From Christensenella minuta (GTDB lineage Bacteria; Bacillota; Clostridia; Christensenellales; Christensenellaceae), in contig NZ_CP029256.1 in assembly GCF_003628755.1 (NCBI RefSeq), positions 701,585 to 765,584 on the forward strand: a DNA stretch of 64,000 nucleotides, read 5' to 3'. The position numbers were made by a program, and so were the translations under genes. Below are positions 27,203-36,956 of this stretch, one piece after another. Position 1 is the stretch's first letter. Each line of letters begins with the position of its first letter. The notes under the pieces were generated by a model. The model was given only the letters and a program-made list of their open reading frames with translations. It was not told the DNA's origin and did no database searches.

Positions 27203-28708
27203 ATGGGCAAACTGGAAGAGCTCAGGCAAAAGAACGCAGAAGTTCTTGCGGGTAATGAGCAGAATGTTCAGGCTCAGCACGCCGCTGGAAAAAAGACTGC
27301 GCGTGAGAGAATCAGCAGCCTGCTCGACAAGGGCAGCTTCGTTGAAATCGAAAAGTTTGTAAAGCGTACGTTGGCGACCCCGGGTTTTGAGGCCGCAAGC
27401 GAAACAGGCGAGGGCGTAGTATGTGGATACGGGACGGTTGCAGACCGGGCGGTATTTATCTACGCACAGGATTATACGGTCCTTTCGGGGTCGCTTTCCG
27501 CGGCGCATGCGTCTAAGATTATCAAGGTCATGGACATGGCTGCCAAAAACGGTGTTCCGGTCATTGGCGTGCTCGACTCAGGCGGTGCGCGTATCTCGGA
27601 AGGGATTGCGGCGATTGACAGTACGGCGGCGATCCTGAACAAATATAATGAAATTTCGGGCGTGGTGCCCACGGTTACGATCGTGGCGGGGCCGTGCATT
27701 GGCACAGCAGCCTATATTACAGCGGTATCCGATTTTACACTGATGGTAGACGGTATTTCCGCTGTTGCGCTTCATGGACCGCAGATATATGCGTCTGCAC
27801 TTGGCAAGGGCATTGAGGCGAAGGAATTTTTCGGTGCCAGGAATCACGCTGAAAAGACCGGACTTGCACAATTTGTATGTGCGAATGAAGACGAATGCGC
27901 TGGGACCGTAAAAAAGCTTATTTCGTTCCTGCCGTCCAACAACTTGGACGAAGCGCCCTACGAAGTTACGGCAGACGACCTTAATCGTCAGCTTCCGTTT
28001 ACGGGAGAAGAGAAGTACGATGCAAAAGCGGTAATAGCTGCGGTTTGCGATGGAGGCGATTTGCTTGAACTTCAGTCTGCTTACGCTGCGGATATAATTC
28101 TTGCCTTTGGCAGGATCAACGGCAATGTATGCGGTTTTATCGCCAATTCGGATACGGATATTACGGGCGCAGGCGCGAAGAAAGCGGCGCGGTTCGTGGA
28201 ACTGCTGGATGCCTTTAATATACCGGTTGTTACGCTTGCTAATTGCGGCGGTACGAAATTCGACGTGGAAGCGGAGCAGGATTCTCTGATCCGGGATGCG
28301 GCGCGCCTGATCTCTGCCTATGCGCAGGCGGGAATCCCCAAACTTACCCTGATTACGGGCAAAGCAGTGGGAGATGGATTCGCTGTAATGTGCCCTAAAG
28401 CGCTTGGCGCTGATATGGTTTATGCGTGGCCGAATGCGGAGATATCCTCTATGCCCTCCGAAGCAGGCGCGCTCGTTTTGTATGAGGATGAAATTGATAA
28501 AGCAGAAGACGGTGTTGCTGCAAAGGCCCAGATGAAAGACAAATATATCGCGGAATACGCGAATCCGTGGCAGGCAGCGGCTCAGGGCGTGATCGACGAT
28601 GTGATCGAGCCCGCGCATACCCGCCAGATTCTTGTGGCCGCACTCGAAATGACGATTTCAAAACGGGAAAACAAGCTGCCGAAGAAGCACGGCGTGCTTC
28701 CGCTCTAG
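27203..28708 (+). CDS. Carboxyltransferase subunit, MmdA/12S type, of a biotin-dependent decarboxylase or transcarboxylase
   Basis: This is a 501-residue acyl-CoA carboxyltransferase of the MmdA/PccB crotonase-like fold. The N-terminal half has K-K-T-A-R-E-R-I and the oxyanion motif D-S-G-G-A-R-I-S-E-G near 117-126. The C-terminal half has the A-W-P-N-A-E-I segment. The usual P-G-x-x-Q-E loop of propionyl-CoA carboxylases is not recognisable, so the acyl-CoA substrate is uncertain. It is the first gene of an operon with OadG-like, biotin carrier, OadB-like and OadA-like subunits. GGAGG precedes the ATG. Confidence 0.85.
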   Translation: MGKLEELRQKNAEVLAGNEQNVQAQHAAGKKTARERISSLLDKGSFVEIEKFVKRTLATPGFEAASETGEGVVCGYGTVADRAVFIYAQDYTVLSGSLSAAHASKIIKVMDMAAKNGVPVIGVLDSGGARISEGIAAIDSTAAILNKYNEISGVVPTVTIVAGPCIGTAAYITAVSDFTLMVDGISAVALHGPQIYASALGKGIEAKEFFGARNHAEKTGLAQFVCANEDECAGTVKKLISFLPSNNLDEAPYEVTADDLNRQLPFTGEEKYDAKAVIAAVCDGGDLLELQSAYAADIILAFGRINGNVCGFIANSDTDITGAGAKKAARFVELLDAFNIPVVTLANCGGTKFDVEAEQDSLIRDAARLISAYAQAGIPKLTLITGKAVGDGFAVMCPKALGADMVYAWPNAEISSMPSEAGALVLYEDEIDKAEDGVAAKAQMKDKYIAEYANPWQAAAQGVIDDVIEPAHTRQILVAALEMTISKRENKLPKKHGVLPL

Positions 28709-28723
28709 GAAAGGTGGATCGTC

Positions 28724-29089
28724 ATGAACAGTGGACTTAGTTTAGCTGAAAAATTTTCCATAGCTGGTGAAACGACGGCGCTAGGGCTTGTAGTCGTATT
28801 TACGTGCCTGATCCTGCTGATCGTTGTAATCATAGTCCTTTCAGCCATACTGAAGGAACGTAAAAAACCGGAATCGAGGCTTGAAAAGGTAATGAAAGAG
28901 CCTCTGCCGGAAGTACCGACAGTGCAGGTACAGGACGATGAACTTCTTGCGGTCCTTACTGCGGCAGTCGCAGCGGCAATGGAAAGTGAAGGGAGTTCAA
29001 CACCTTTCGTCATCCGTTCCTACAAAAGGACGGGCGGATCTCGGGCATGGAACCGTGCCGGACGGGATTCGCAGATCACGAACTGGTAA
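28724..29089 (+). CDS. Small membrane subunit, OadG/MmdD type
   Basis: This is a 121-residue protein with one N-terminal membrane helix (about 18-42), a charged linker and a short C-terminal tail ending in a W-x-x-A-G-R-like element. This matches the gamma/delta subunit (OadG_1 type) that assembles sodium-pumping decarboxylases. Sequence conservation in this family is low, so the call depends on position between the carboxyltransferase and biotin carrier genes. Confidence 0.75.
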   Translation: MNSGLSLAEKFSIAGETTALGLVVVFTCLILLIVVIIVLSAILKERKKPESRLEKVMKEPLPEVPTVQVQDDELLAVLTAAVAAAMESEGSSTPFVIRSYKRTGGSRAWNRAGRDSQITNW

Positions 29090-29115
29090 TCAAATTTATT
29101 TCGGAGGTAACAAAC

Positions 29116-29508
29116 ATGCGCAGATTTATTATTAATGTCAATGGAAATTCTTATAACGTAGATGTAGAAGAGGTTGGTGCACCCGCGCCCCAGGCCGCCC
29201 CGGTTGCTGCTCCTGCAGCGGCGCCTGCCGCTCCGCCGGCTCCGGCACCTCAGGCTGCTCCGCCGGCACCCGCTCCTACAGCAGCGCCCGCCGACGGCAT
29301 TAAAGTCACGGCGCCGATGCCGGGGAACATTCTCGATATTCAAGTAACGGAAGGCCAGCAGGTTGCGGAAGGCGACATACTGGTCATTCTTGAAGCAATG
29401 AAAATGGAAAATGAAATTATGGCTCCTCATGCAGGGACAGTCAAAACGATTTCAGTTGCAAAAGGAGCTTCCGTAGAAACCGGAGACCTTCTTGTGGTAA
29501 TTGGTTAA
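29116..29508 (+). CDS. Biotin carboxyl carrier subunit
   Basis: This is a 130-residue carrier that shuttles CO2 on biotin between carboxyltransferase and membrane pump. A short N-terminal beta segment is followed by an Ala/Pro-rich flexible linker (about 22-63) and a biotinyl domain. That domain has the biotin-accepting motif E-A-M-K-M-E-N near residues 95-101. ATG 29116 is chosen because GGAGG lies ten bases upstream. It corresponds to the 1.3S subunit or MmdC. Confidence 0.93.
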   Translation: MRRFIINVNGNSYNVDVEEVGAPAPQAAPVAAPAAAPAAPPAPAPQAAPPAPAPTAAPADGIKVTAPMPGNILDIQVTEGQQVAEGDILVILEAMKMENEIMAPHAGTVKTISVAKGASVETGDLLVVIG

Positions 29509-29541
29509 AACGACTAAAACTATTGAGGAGGTTGATTCATT

Positions 29542-30714
29542 TTGGAAAATTTTGGAGAGACATTATCCAATTTCTTGCAATCGACCGGGTTTTTTAATGC
29601 TAGTGACTGGCAGCAGTGGGTAATGATAGGTATAGCATGCGTATTGCTTTACCTGGCCATTGTTAAAAAATTCGAGCCGTTGTTGCTCTTGCCGATTGCA
29701 TTCGGCATGCTGTTGACAAATCTGCCGATTGCGGAAATGTACCATACGGAGCTTTTTGCCGGCGGACATGTAGACTGGACGAACTTCCAGGGGACAGCCG
29801 GTTTGCTGGATTATTTGTATCTCGGGGTAAAGCTTGGCATCTATCCGCCGCTTATTTTCCTTGGCGTCGGCGCGATGACAGATTTTGGACCGTTGATTGC
29901 AAACCCAAAGAGTTTGCTCCTTGGGGCTGCGGCACAGCTTGGCATCTTTATTGCGCTTATTTTGGCCCTGCTCGTCGGGTTCGATCCGAATGTCGCGGCG
30001 TCGATTGGTATTATCGGAGGTGCGGACGGACCGACGGCAATTTATGTTACGTCAAAGCTGGCGCCTGAGTTCCTGGGGCCGATTGCGGTGGCGGCATATA
30101 CATATATGGCACTCGTGCCTGTTATACAGCCGCCGATCATGAAGCTGTGCACGACAAAAAAAGAGCGTTCCATCAAGATGGAACAGCTTCGCCACGTATC
30201 GAAGCGCGAGAAGATCATCTTCCCGATCGCAGTTACAATTTTCGTATCCCTGCTTGTACCTGCAGCGGCGCCGCTTGTCGGCATGCTGATGCTTGGCAAC
30301 CTGATGCGTGAATCCGGCGTGGTGGACAGGCTGTCCAACACAGCCCAGAACGAACTGATGAACATCGTCACGATCTTCCTTGGCGTATCGGTCGGCGCAA
30401 CGACAAACGGATCTGTATTCCTTTCCGGAACGACAGTCGGCATTATCATCCTCGGCGTAATTGCCTTTGGGTGCGGTACACTTGGCGGTGTGCTGCTTGG
30501 AAAACTTATGTGCAAACTGACGCACGGCAAGGTGAACCCGTTGATTGGTTCCGCCGGCGTGTCCGCGGTGCCTATGGCCGCGCGCGTATCCCAGAAGGTC
30601 GGTCAGGCGGAGAACCCTTCCAACTTCCTGCTCATGCACGCAATGGGTCCGAACGTGGCAGGCGTAATCGGCTCGGCAGTGGCGGCAGGCGTGCTGCTCT
30701 CGCTGTTTGGCTAA
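29542..30714 (+). CDS. Sodium-ion-translocating decarboxylase beta subunit (OadB/MmdB)
   Basis: This is the polytopic membrane subunit that decarboxylates carboxybiotin and exports Na+. The 390-residue protein has about nine to eleven hydrophobic segments. It has the conserved motif [13 protein letters not shown] near residues 155-167, whose Asp is essential in known OadB proteins, and the C-terminal N-V-A-G-V-I-G-S. It starts at TTG 29542 behind GAGGAGG. Confidence 0.95.
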   Translation: MENFGETLSNFLQSTGFFNASDWQQWVMIGIACVLLYLAIVKKFEPLLLLPIAFGMLLTNLPIAEMYHTELFAGGHVDWTNFQGTAGLLDYLYLGVKLGIYPPLIFLGVGAMTDFGPLIANPKSLLLGAAAQLGIFIALILALLVGFDPNVAASIGIIGGADGPTAIYVTSKLAPEFLGPIAVAAYTYMALVPVIQPPIMKLCTTKKERSIKMEQLRHVSKREKIIFPIAVTIFVSLLVPAAAPLVGMLMLGNLMRESGVVDRLSNTAQNELMNIVTIFLGVSVGATTNGSVFLSGTTVGIIILGVIAFGCGTLGGVLLGKLMCKLTHGKVNPLIGSAGVSAVPMAARVSQKVGQAENPSNFLLMHAMGPNVAGVIGSAVAAGVLLSLFG

Positions 30715-30735
30715 TGAACTGAAGGAGAAACAACT

Positions 30736-32133
30736 ATGGCAAAAGTAAATATTATGGATACAATCATGAGGGACGCGCACCAGTCGCAGGCGGCGACGCG
30801 CATGACGACGGAAGAAATGCTTCCAGTCGCGCCCCTTATGGACAGCATCGGCTATTGGTCGATCGAATGCTGGGGCGGCGCAACGTTTGACGCGTGCCTC
30901 CGTTTTCTGAATGAAGACCCGTGGGAGCGCTTGCGCAAGCTCAGGAAGGCGATGCCCAACACAAAACTGCAAATGCTTCTGCGCGGACAGAATCTTCTCG
31001 GATATAAACATTATGCAGACGACGTCGTTGACTTCTTTGTAAAGATGGCATGCAAAAACGGGATTGATGTCATCCGTATTTTCGATGCGCTTAACGACAC
31101 GCGCAATCTGCGCCAGTCGATCGAATCGACTAACCGTTACGGCGGATGGCCGGAGGTCGCGCTTTCCTATACGACAAGCCCGGTGCATACGCTGGATTAC
31201 TTTATTGAACTTTCCCAGGAGCTTGAACAGATGGGTGCGAAATCCATCTGTATCAAGGACATGGCAAACCTGTTGCTGCCTTACGAGGCCTATAATCTCG
31301 TTTCGGCAATGAAAAAGCATGTCAAGGTTCCGATCCACCTGCACACGCATAACACCAGCGGCGTGGGGGATATGACCTATCTGAAGGCGATCGAAGCGGG
31401 TGTCGACATCATTGATACGGCGCTTTCGCCGCTTGGAAACGGCACGTCCCAGCCGGCAACGGAATCCATGGTCGCAACGCTTGCGGGGACCGAATACGAT
31501 ACGGGACTTGATCTGAAAAAGCTGACGGAAGCGGCGAAATATTTTACCAAGGTTGCGGACAGGCTGAAAGCCGATGGATTCCTTGATCCTAAGGTTTTGG
31601 GCATCGACATCAACACGCTTCTGTACCAAGTTCCGGGTGGAATGCTCTCAAACCTGATCAGCCAGCTTAAACAGTCGGGCGCGGAAGATAAACTTATGGA
31701 CGTGCTGGCCGAAGTACCGCGCGTACGTGAAGACTTTGGCTACCCGCCGCTGGTTACGCCTTCAAGCCAGATCGTCGGCACACAGGCTGTGCTGAATGTT
31801 CTTTCCGGCGAACGCTATAAGATGGTGACAAAGGAATCCAAGGCAATGCTGCGTGGCGAATATGGCAGACTGCCTGCGCCGGTCAACGAAGAAGTGCGGA
31901 AAAAATGCATCGGAGACGATGAGATCATCACGGTTCGGCCGGCAGACCTCCTTCCTCCTGAAATGGATAAATACAGGGAAGAAGTCAAAGGATGGATGGA
32001 GCAGGAAGAAGATATCGTAACTTACGCAATGTTCCCGCAGGTAGCACCGAAGTTCTTTGAATTCCGGCGCGCGAACCAGTACAAGCTAGATTCGGAAATG
32101 CTGGATAAGGATAACATGATCCACCCGGTATAA
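30736..32133 (+). CDS. Carboxyltransferase alpha subunit, OadA/5S type, without biotin domain
   Basis: This is a 465-residue HMGL-like TIM-barrel carboxyltransferase acting on pyruvate/oxaloacetate. Motifs: D-T-x-x-R-D-A-H-Q-S near residues 8-17 and H-L-H-T-H-N-T-S-G near 207 (metal ligands), then a PYC_OADA conserved C-terminal region. The usual C-terminal biotinyl domain of OadA (total about 590) is absent; the separate carrier gene upstream supplies it. A terminator follows. Confidence 0.93.
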   Translation: MAKVNIMDTIMRDAHQSQAATRMTTEEMLPVAPLMDSIGYWSIECWGGATFDACLRFLNEDPWERLRKLRKAMPNTKLQMLLRGQNLLGYKHYADDVVDFFVKMACKNGIDVIRIFDALNDTRNLRQSIESTNRYGGWPEVALSYTTSPVHTLDYFIELSQELEQMGAKSICIKDMANLLLPYEAYNLVSAMKKHVKVPIHLHTHNTSGVGDMTYLKAIEAGVDIIDTALSPLGNGTSQPATESMVATLAGTEYDTGLDLKKLTEAAKYFTKVADRLKADGFLDPKVLGIDINTLLYQVPGGMLSNLISQLKQSGAEDKLMDVLAEVPRVREDFGYPPLVTPSSQIVGTQAVLNVLSGERYKMVTKESKAMLRGEYGRLPAPVNEEVRKKCIGDDEIITVRPADLLPPEMDKYREEVKGWMEQEEDIVTYAMFPQVAPKFFEFRRANQYKLDSEMLDKDNMIHPV

Positions 32134-32135
32134 TG

Positions 32136-32175
32136 AAAAAAAAGAAGCCGCATAGAACTTGCGGCTTCTTTTTTG
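32136..32175 (+). terminator. Terminator of the decarboxylase operon
   Basis: A perfect 14-bp stem (AAAAAAGAAGCCGC with GCGGCTTCTTTTTT) has a 9-base loop and a six-T tail within the 3' arm. Confidence 0.9.
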
Positions 32176-32203
32176 TTATAATGAATGCAGGAGGAGAGAT
32201 GCA

Positions 32204-32995
32204 ATGAATGTTCTGATTACAAATGACGACGGAATCCATGCGTGCGGAATCCGCGCACTGGCAGAGGCGGTAGCGGATATCGGTCATCGCGTGACGGTGG
32301 TCGCGCCCGACCGTGAAAAAAGCGCGTGTGCGCATGCGCTTACTATGGATATGCCGCTTACAGTAAAACCTGTAGATGGATTTGGGATGCCGGCTTACGC
32401 TGTCGCGGGCACTCCGGCGGACTGCGTAAAAATCGGCATGGCGCACCTGCTGGATAAAAAAGCGGACATAGTGCTTTCAGGGATCAATATAGGGGCAAAT
32501 CTGGGTTCCGACATCGTATATTCGGGAACGGTGAATGCCGCTTTGGAAGCAAACATGCTCGGTATCCCGGCGGTTGCATTTTCCCAGTCGCTTCTCAGGA
32601 CACAAGATGAAGACAGTTCCGCGTATTTTAGGGAAGCGGCCAATCTTTCGGTGCAGCTGATGCAGGCATTTGCGGTGGAAGAACTAAAAGAGTGTATTTA
32701 TAATGTCAATTTTCCAGCCGCCGCTGGAAGCGCTATCCGGGGCATTAGGTTTTGCGAGCAGGGGATCAGCGCCTATGACGATACCTATGAGAAACGAACG
32801 GATCCCTTTGGAAGAGAATATTTTTGGATTAGCGGACATTTGATGGAGGATGAATATAACGAAAAACACCAGACCGATATCAAGTGGAACCGGGAGGGAT
32901 ACATCACGATAACGCCCCTAAAATGGAATCAAACCGCCCGGGACGAGCTGACTTCTTTAAAATGCAAGATGAAAGAGATAAAATTGCATTTCTAA
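32204..32995 (+). CDS. surE: 5'-nucleotidase SurE
   Basis: SurE is a metal-dependent nucleotidase/exopolyphosphatase. The 263-residue protein has the N-terminal metal-binding I-T-N-D-D-G-I (Asp8-Asp9), the S-G-I-N-x-G-x-N-L-G motif near 89 and the Y-S-G-T-V-x-A-A-x-E motif near 106. ATG 32204 follows GAGGAGAG; upstream in-frame codons lie in the terminator. A TATAAT occurs at 32177 but no good -35 is visible. Confidence 0.94.
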   Translation: MNVLITNDDGIHACGIRALAEAVADIGHRVTVVAPDREKSACAHALTMDMPLTVKPVDGFGMPAYAVAGTPADCVKIGMAHLLDKKADIVLSGINIGANLGSDIVYSGTVNAALEANMLGIPAVAFSQSLLRTQDEDSSAYFREAANLSVQLMQAFAVEELKECIYNVNFPAAAGSAIRGIRFCEQGISAYDDTYEKRTDPFGREYFWISGHLMEDEYNEKHQTDIKWNREGYITITPLKWNQTARDELTSLKCKMKEIKLHF

Positions 32996-33012
32996 GCATT
33001 TTTTGTTATAAT
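32984..33012 (+). promoter_or_regulatory. Promoter of the RpiR-family regulator gene
   Basis: TTGCAT (32984-32989) and a perfect TATAAT (33007-33012) are spaced by 17 bases. The -35 overlaps the end of surE. Confidence 0.75.
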
Positions 33013-33051
33013 AAAGACCATTAAATGTATTATGTGTAATTGGAGGAGAGA

Positions 33052-33942
33052 ATGGTCGGTAATGTGATAGACCGTATCAACAGCGAATATGCCAAAATGT
33101 CCAAAGGACAAAAGCTGATTGCGGATTATATTTTGAAGGAATATGATAAAGCCGCCTTTATGACGGCAGCGACCCTGAGCAAATTGGTGGGGGTAAGCGA
33201 ATCCACGGTCGTGCGCTTTGCATATGCACTCGGGTACGACGGATATCCGAAGCTTCAAAAGGATTTACAGGAAGTCATCCAGACCAAATTAACGACGGCG
33301 CAGCGGCTTAACATGATGGAGGGCTTAACCTCAGATGAAGTCGTGAACGCATCCTTTAAAACAGATATCAACAATCTGCGCGTCACGCGGGAGCATATCA
33401 ATACGGAGAATTTGGAACGTATTGTAGACAGTATTGACAAGGCAAGAAAAATTTATATTCTGGGCACCCGCTCGAGTGGCCCGCTGGCGGAATTTCTGCG
33501 GTATTATATGAACTATATGAATGAAAATATCCGTCTGATCCGTTTTGACGGCAGTGACATTTTCAGCCAGATACTTACGGCTAACGAGCAGGATGTGGCA
33601 ATCGCGATCAGTTTTCCGCGCTATTCCATGCGCACGATCGAGGGAATGACATATCTAAAAAACTGCGGCTGTAAGGTTGTTGCTATTACAGACAACGAAG
33701 CTTCTCCGCCCGCTCAGATTGCAGACTATACTCTGACGGCTAAAAGTTATATGAACTCATTTGTAGATTCTTTTGTGGCACCGCTGGCGGTGATCAACCT
33801 GCTCATCATTATGCTGGGATTGCGCAAGAAAGACGTATTATTTGCGAATTTCAACCGCCTTGAAGAACTGTGGCAGACAAATGATGTATATGCAACAAAA
33901 GAGCTCGACGCGCAGATAACCGACGAGGATATCTATGAATAA
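33052..33942 (+). CDS. MurR/RpiR-family transcriptional regulator
   Basis: This is a 296-residue DNA-binding regulator with an N-terminal HTH_6 domain (about 1-77; T-L-S-K-L-V-G-V-S-E-S-T-V-V-R-F). Its C-terminal SIS sugar-phosphate-isomerase-fold domain (about 115-250) has I-L-G-T-R-S-S-G. Members sense phosphosugars. The ATG at 33052 lies behind GGAGGAG. It overlaps the next gene by eight bases, so they are co-transcribed. No sugar gene is adjacent, so its target is unclear. Confidence 0.88.
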   Translation: MVGNVIDRINSEYAKMSKGQKLIADYILKEYDKAAFMTAATLSKLVGVSESTVVRFAYALGYDGYPKLQKDLQEVIQTKLTTAQRLNMMEGLTSDEVVNASFKTDINNLRVTREHINTENLERIVDSIDKARKIYILGTRSSGPLAEFLRYYMNYMNENIRLIRFDGSDIFSQILTANEQDVAIAISFPRYSMRTIEGMTYLKNCGCKVVAITDNEASPPAQIADYTLTAKSYMNSFVDSFVAPLAVINLLIIMLGLRKKDVLFANFNRLEELWQTNDVYATKELDAQITDEDIYE

Positions 33943-35164
33943 ACTGATTGTTATTGGAGCTGGGGCTGCGGGCATGATGGGGGCTTATGCGGCTGCGTCA
34001 CGCGGGGTTTCCACAACTATAATTGAAAAGAACGAAAAGGCGGGCAAGAAACTTTTTATCACGGGGAAGGGGCGCTGCAACATTACCAATAACTGTGATA
34101 TCAGTGATTTTTTCCCACAGATCGTGCATAATAGTAAATTTCTTATGAGCGCGCTTTATACGCTCGGCAACGAGGGACTTATTACCCTCTTAAACGAGAA
34201 CGGACTGCAGACCAGGGTTGAGCGCGGGGGGCGGGTGTTTCCGCAAAGCGATCGCTCGAATGACGTTATTAAGACTATGCTCCGCCTTGTACGAACAGCC
34301 GGAGCGCATCTTCGGCTGGATACCGCGGTGAAGCGGATCGAAAAACAGGAAGAGACATTTATCGTGTCTTTGGGAGACGGCACTGATTTGCATGCGGACG
34401 CGGTATTGATCGCTACGGGTGGAAAATCTTATCCGCGGACCGGGTCAACGGGCGACGGATACCGGTTTGCGCAGGAGTTCGGCCACCGCATCGTGCCGCC
34501 GCACCCGGCATTGGTTCCGCTTGAAGATGTACATCATGTTTGTCCTAAGATGCAGGGGCTGACCCTTAAGAATATAAATTTTTCCCTCTTCCAAAACGAT
34601 AAAAGGATATATTCCGAGCAGGGCGAGCTTCTGTTCACACATTTTGGGATATCCGGACCGGTAGTATTATCTGCAAGCAGCCTCATCAATCATGAGGAAC
34701 AGCCGCTTGTCCTGCGTGCGGAGATCGACTTGAAACCGGCCCTCAGCTTGGAACAACTGGACGCAAGACTTTTACGCGAATTTGAAGAGGCGAAAAACAA
34801 GCAGCTTAAGAATGTTATGCTTGAGCTTTTGCCGGGAAAAATGGTGCATCCGTTTTTAGTGGAAAGCGGACTCGATCCGGAAAAAGCGGTCCACAGCGTT
34901 ACGCGACAAGAAAGGGAGCGCCTTTGCAGGAGCCTGAAGGCTTTTTCTATTGCGATTGCCGATACGCGGCCGATAGAGGAAGGGATCATTACTGCCGGGG
35001 GCGTATGTGTGAAGGAAATCAACCCGTCGACAATGGAGTCGAAATTGGTGCGAAATCTCTACTTTGCGGGCGAGGTAATGGATGTAGACGCGAAAACAGG
35101 CGGTTTTAACCTTCAAATCGCATTTTCCACCGGATTTCTTGCCGGGACAAGCGTATTTAATTGA
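33935..35164 (+). CDS. HI0933/YhiN-family FAD-dependent oxidoreductase
   Basis: This is a 409-residue flavoprotein of the BaiN/YhiN (HI0933) family. The N-terminal Rossmann motif is G-A-G-A-A-G-M-M near 8, followed by the Glu of the dinucleotide fold. It has the family-specific G-K-G-R-C-N-I-T-N motif near 45 and a C-terminal A-G-E-V-x-D-V-D-A-x-T-G-G-F-N. Reported members reduce flavin or act on bile acids or aminoacetone, but the function of most is unsettled. Confidence 0.88.
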   Translation: MNKLIVIGAGAAGMMGAYAAASRGVSTTIIEKNEKAGKKLFITGKGRCNITNNCDISDFFPQIVHNSKFLMSALYTLGNEGLITLLNENGLQTRVERGGRVFPQSDRSNDVIKTMLRLVRTAGAHLRLDTAVKRIEKQEETFIVSLGDGTDLHADAVLIATGGKSYPRTGSTGDGYRFAQEFGHRIVPPHPALVPLEDVHHVCPKMQGLTLKNINFSLFQNDKRIYSEQGELLFTHFGISGPVVLSASSLINHEEQPLVLRAEIDLKPALSLEQLDARLLREFEEAKNKQLKNVMLELLPGKMVHPFLVESGLDPEKAVHSVTRQERERLCRSLKAFSIAIADTRPIEEGIITAGGVCVKEINPSTMESKLVRNLYFAGEVMDVDAKTGGFNLQIAFSTGFLAGTSVFN

Positions 35165-35189
35165 CATTGGCCCCAAATAAAGATACAAT
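35161..35189 (+). promoter_or_regulatory. Promoter of rny
   Basis: Perfect TTGACA (35161-35166) and TACAAT (35184-35189) have a 17-base spacer. The -35 overlaps the stop codon of the upstream gene. A leader of about 80 bases follows. Confidence 0.8.
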
Positions 35190-35278
35190 ATATATTGGTT
35201 ATATTTGTTATTATTACAAACTTGCCAAGTTGAAATTTGAAAACAGAATTATGGAAGAATGGGAGGTGAATTTGCTAA

Positions 35279-36820
35279 GTGGATGTGATAATTCCTATCC
35301 TCGTAGGCGTAGGCGGCCTCGTGATTGGCCTCATTGTCGGCTACTTTTACAGGCGCAACATTGCAGAGTCAAAAATCGGCCGTGCCGAGGATTCCGTTAA
35401 AAAATTGATCGACGAAGCGCAAAAACGTGCCGAGGTCATCAAAAAAGAGACGGTGCTCGAGGCTCAGGAAGAAGTTCACAAGCTGCGTAGCGAATTTGAC
35501 AAGGAATCAAGAGAAAGACGAAACGAAATTACAAAGATTGAAAAGAGACTTGTGCAAAGGGAAGAACTGCTGGATAAGAAGTTAGACAGTATTGAGCAGA
35601 AAGAAGAACAGGTCAACAGAAAGACGAAAGAAATCGCAAAAGCAAAAGAAGACCTTGCAAACGTCCATGCTCAGCAGCTTGAGCAATTAGAGCATATTTC
35701 TGGCATGACGATTGATGAAGCCAAGGGCCTCCTGCTTGAAAAGGTTGAGCACGAAGCGCGCCATGATATGGCGGTGATGCTGCGTGATATTGAGCAAAAG
35801 GCAAAGGATGAGGCAGATAAAAAGGCAAGGAACATTCTGTCGCTTGCGATTCAAAAATGTGCCGCCGACCATGTGGCGGAGAGTACGGTGTCCGTGGTTA
35901 ATCTGCCCAACGACGAAATGAAAGGCAGGATCATTGGCAGAGAAGGCCGGAACATCCGGACGCTGGAAACGGCAACGGGGATCGATCTTATCATAGACGA
36001 TACTCCTGAAGCGGTCATTCTTTCCGGATTCGATCCGGTAAGGCGCGAGGTTGCAAGAATCGCACTTGAGAAACTGATTGTGGACGGACGGATTCATCCC
36101 GCGCGTATTGAGGAAATGGTGCATAAGGCCCAGAAAGAAGTCGATACGCAGATCCGGGAAGCCGGTGAGCAGGCCGTATTCGACGTTGGGATTCATTCTC
36201 TGCATCCAGAGCTTGTCCGCTTGCTGGGCAGGTTGAAATACCGTACCAGCTACGGTCAAAATGTTTTAAAACATTCGATAGAAGTTGCGCATCTAGCTTC
36301 CCTGATGGCTGCCGAAATCGGAGCAAACGCAAAATTTGCGAAGCGTGCGGGTCTGTTGCACGATATTGGAAAGGCGGTCGACCACGAAGTGGAAGGGCCG
36401 CACATCCAAATCGGCGCTGATCTTGCAAAGAAATATAAGGAAAACGCAGATATCATCAATGCAATCGCGGCTCACCACGGAGATGTGGAGCCCAAGACGG
36501 TGGAAGCCGTTCTGGTGCAGGCTGCCGATGCGGTTTCCGCTGCAAGACCGGGCGCACGAAGAGAATCTTTGGAAAATTACATTAAACGTCTTGAAAATCT
36601 TGAGGAAATTGCAAATTCATTTGCAGGCGTTGATAAATCTTACGCAATTCAGGCCGGCCGCGAGGTCAGGATCATTGTAAAGCCTGATGAGATAGACGAC
36701 GCAGGAACAACTTTACTGGCACGAGACATCGTGAAAAAGATCGAGGCCGAACTTGATTATCCCGGACAGATTAAAGTCAATGTAATTCGGGAAACGAGAA
36801 CGACGGATTATGCAAAATAG
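35279..36820 (+). CDS. rny: Ribonuclease Y
   Basis: RNase Y is the membrane-bound endoribonuclease that starts mRNA decay in Firmicutes. The 513-residue protein has an N-terminal membrane helix (about 3-22), a long coiled coil (about 30-180), a KH domain with [10 protein letters not shown] near 220 and an HD domain with H-D-I-G-K near 361. The start is GTG 35279, ten bases after GGGAGGTG. Confidence 0.96.
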   Translation: MDVIIPILVGVGGLVIGLIVGYFYRRNIAESKIGRAEDSVKKLIDEAQKRAEVIKKETVLEAQEEVHKLRSEFDKESRERRNEITKIEKRLVQREELLDKKLDSIEQKEEQVNRKTKEIAKAKEDLANVHAQQLEQLEHISGMTIDEAKGLLLEKVEHEARHDMAVMLRDIEQKAKDEADKKARNILSLAIQKCAADHVAESTVSVVNLPNDEMKGRIIGREGRNIRTLETATGIDLIIDDTPEAVILSGFDPVRREVARIALEKLIVDGRIHPARIEEMVHKAQKEVDTQIREAGEQAVFDVGIHSLHPELVRLLGRLKYRTSYGQNVLKHSIEVAHLASLMAAEIGANAKFAKRAGLLHDIGKAVDHEVEGPHIQIGADLAKKYKENADIINAIAAHHGDVEPKTVEAVLVQAADAVSAARPGARRESLENYIKRLENLEEIANSFAGVDKSYAIQAGREVRIIVKPDEIDDAGTTLLARDIVKKIEAELDYPGQIKVNVIRETRTTDYAK

Positions 36821-36821
36821 T

Positions 36822-36853
36822 AAAGAGGCGGTTTTATAACCGCTTCTTTTTTT
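36822..36853 (+). terminator. Terminator after rny
   Basis: An 11-bp stem (36823-36833 with 36838-36848, one G-U) and a 4-base loop end in seven T. Confidence 0.85.
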
Positions 36854-36887
36854 AACTGCGGGCAGGGGAAAAACATGGTTGCCTGCC

Positions 36888-36916
36888 TTGAAAACAAAGG
36901 ATAAAACCGATACAAT
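36888..36916 (+). promoter_or_regulatory. Promoter of purB
   Basis: TTGAAA (36888-36893) and TACAAT (36911-36916) are spaced by 17 bases, 40 bases before the chosen ATG. Confidence 0.7.
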
Positions 36917-36956
36917 AATAAAGTATGATCTTAAACGAAAAGGCGGTATTGATTCA

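Noticed and set aside
30052-31629. 525-codon minus-strand frame opposite the OadB and OadA genes
   Set aside because: It spans two well-supported + strand genes and looks like antisense composition.
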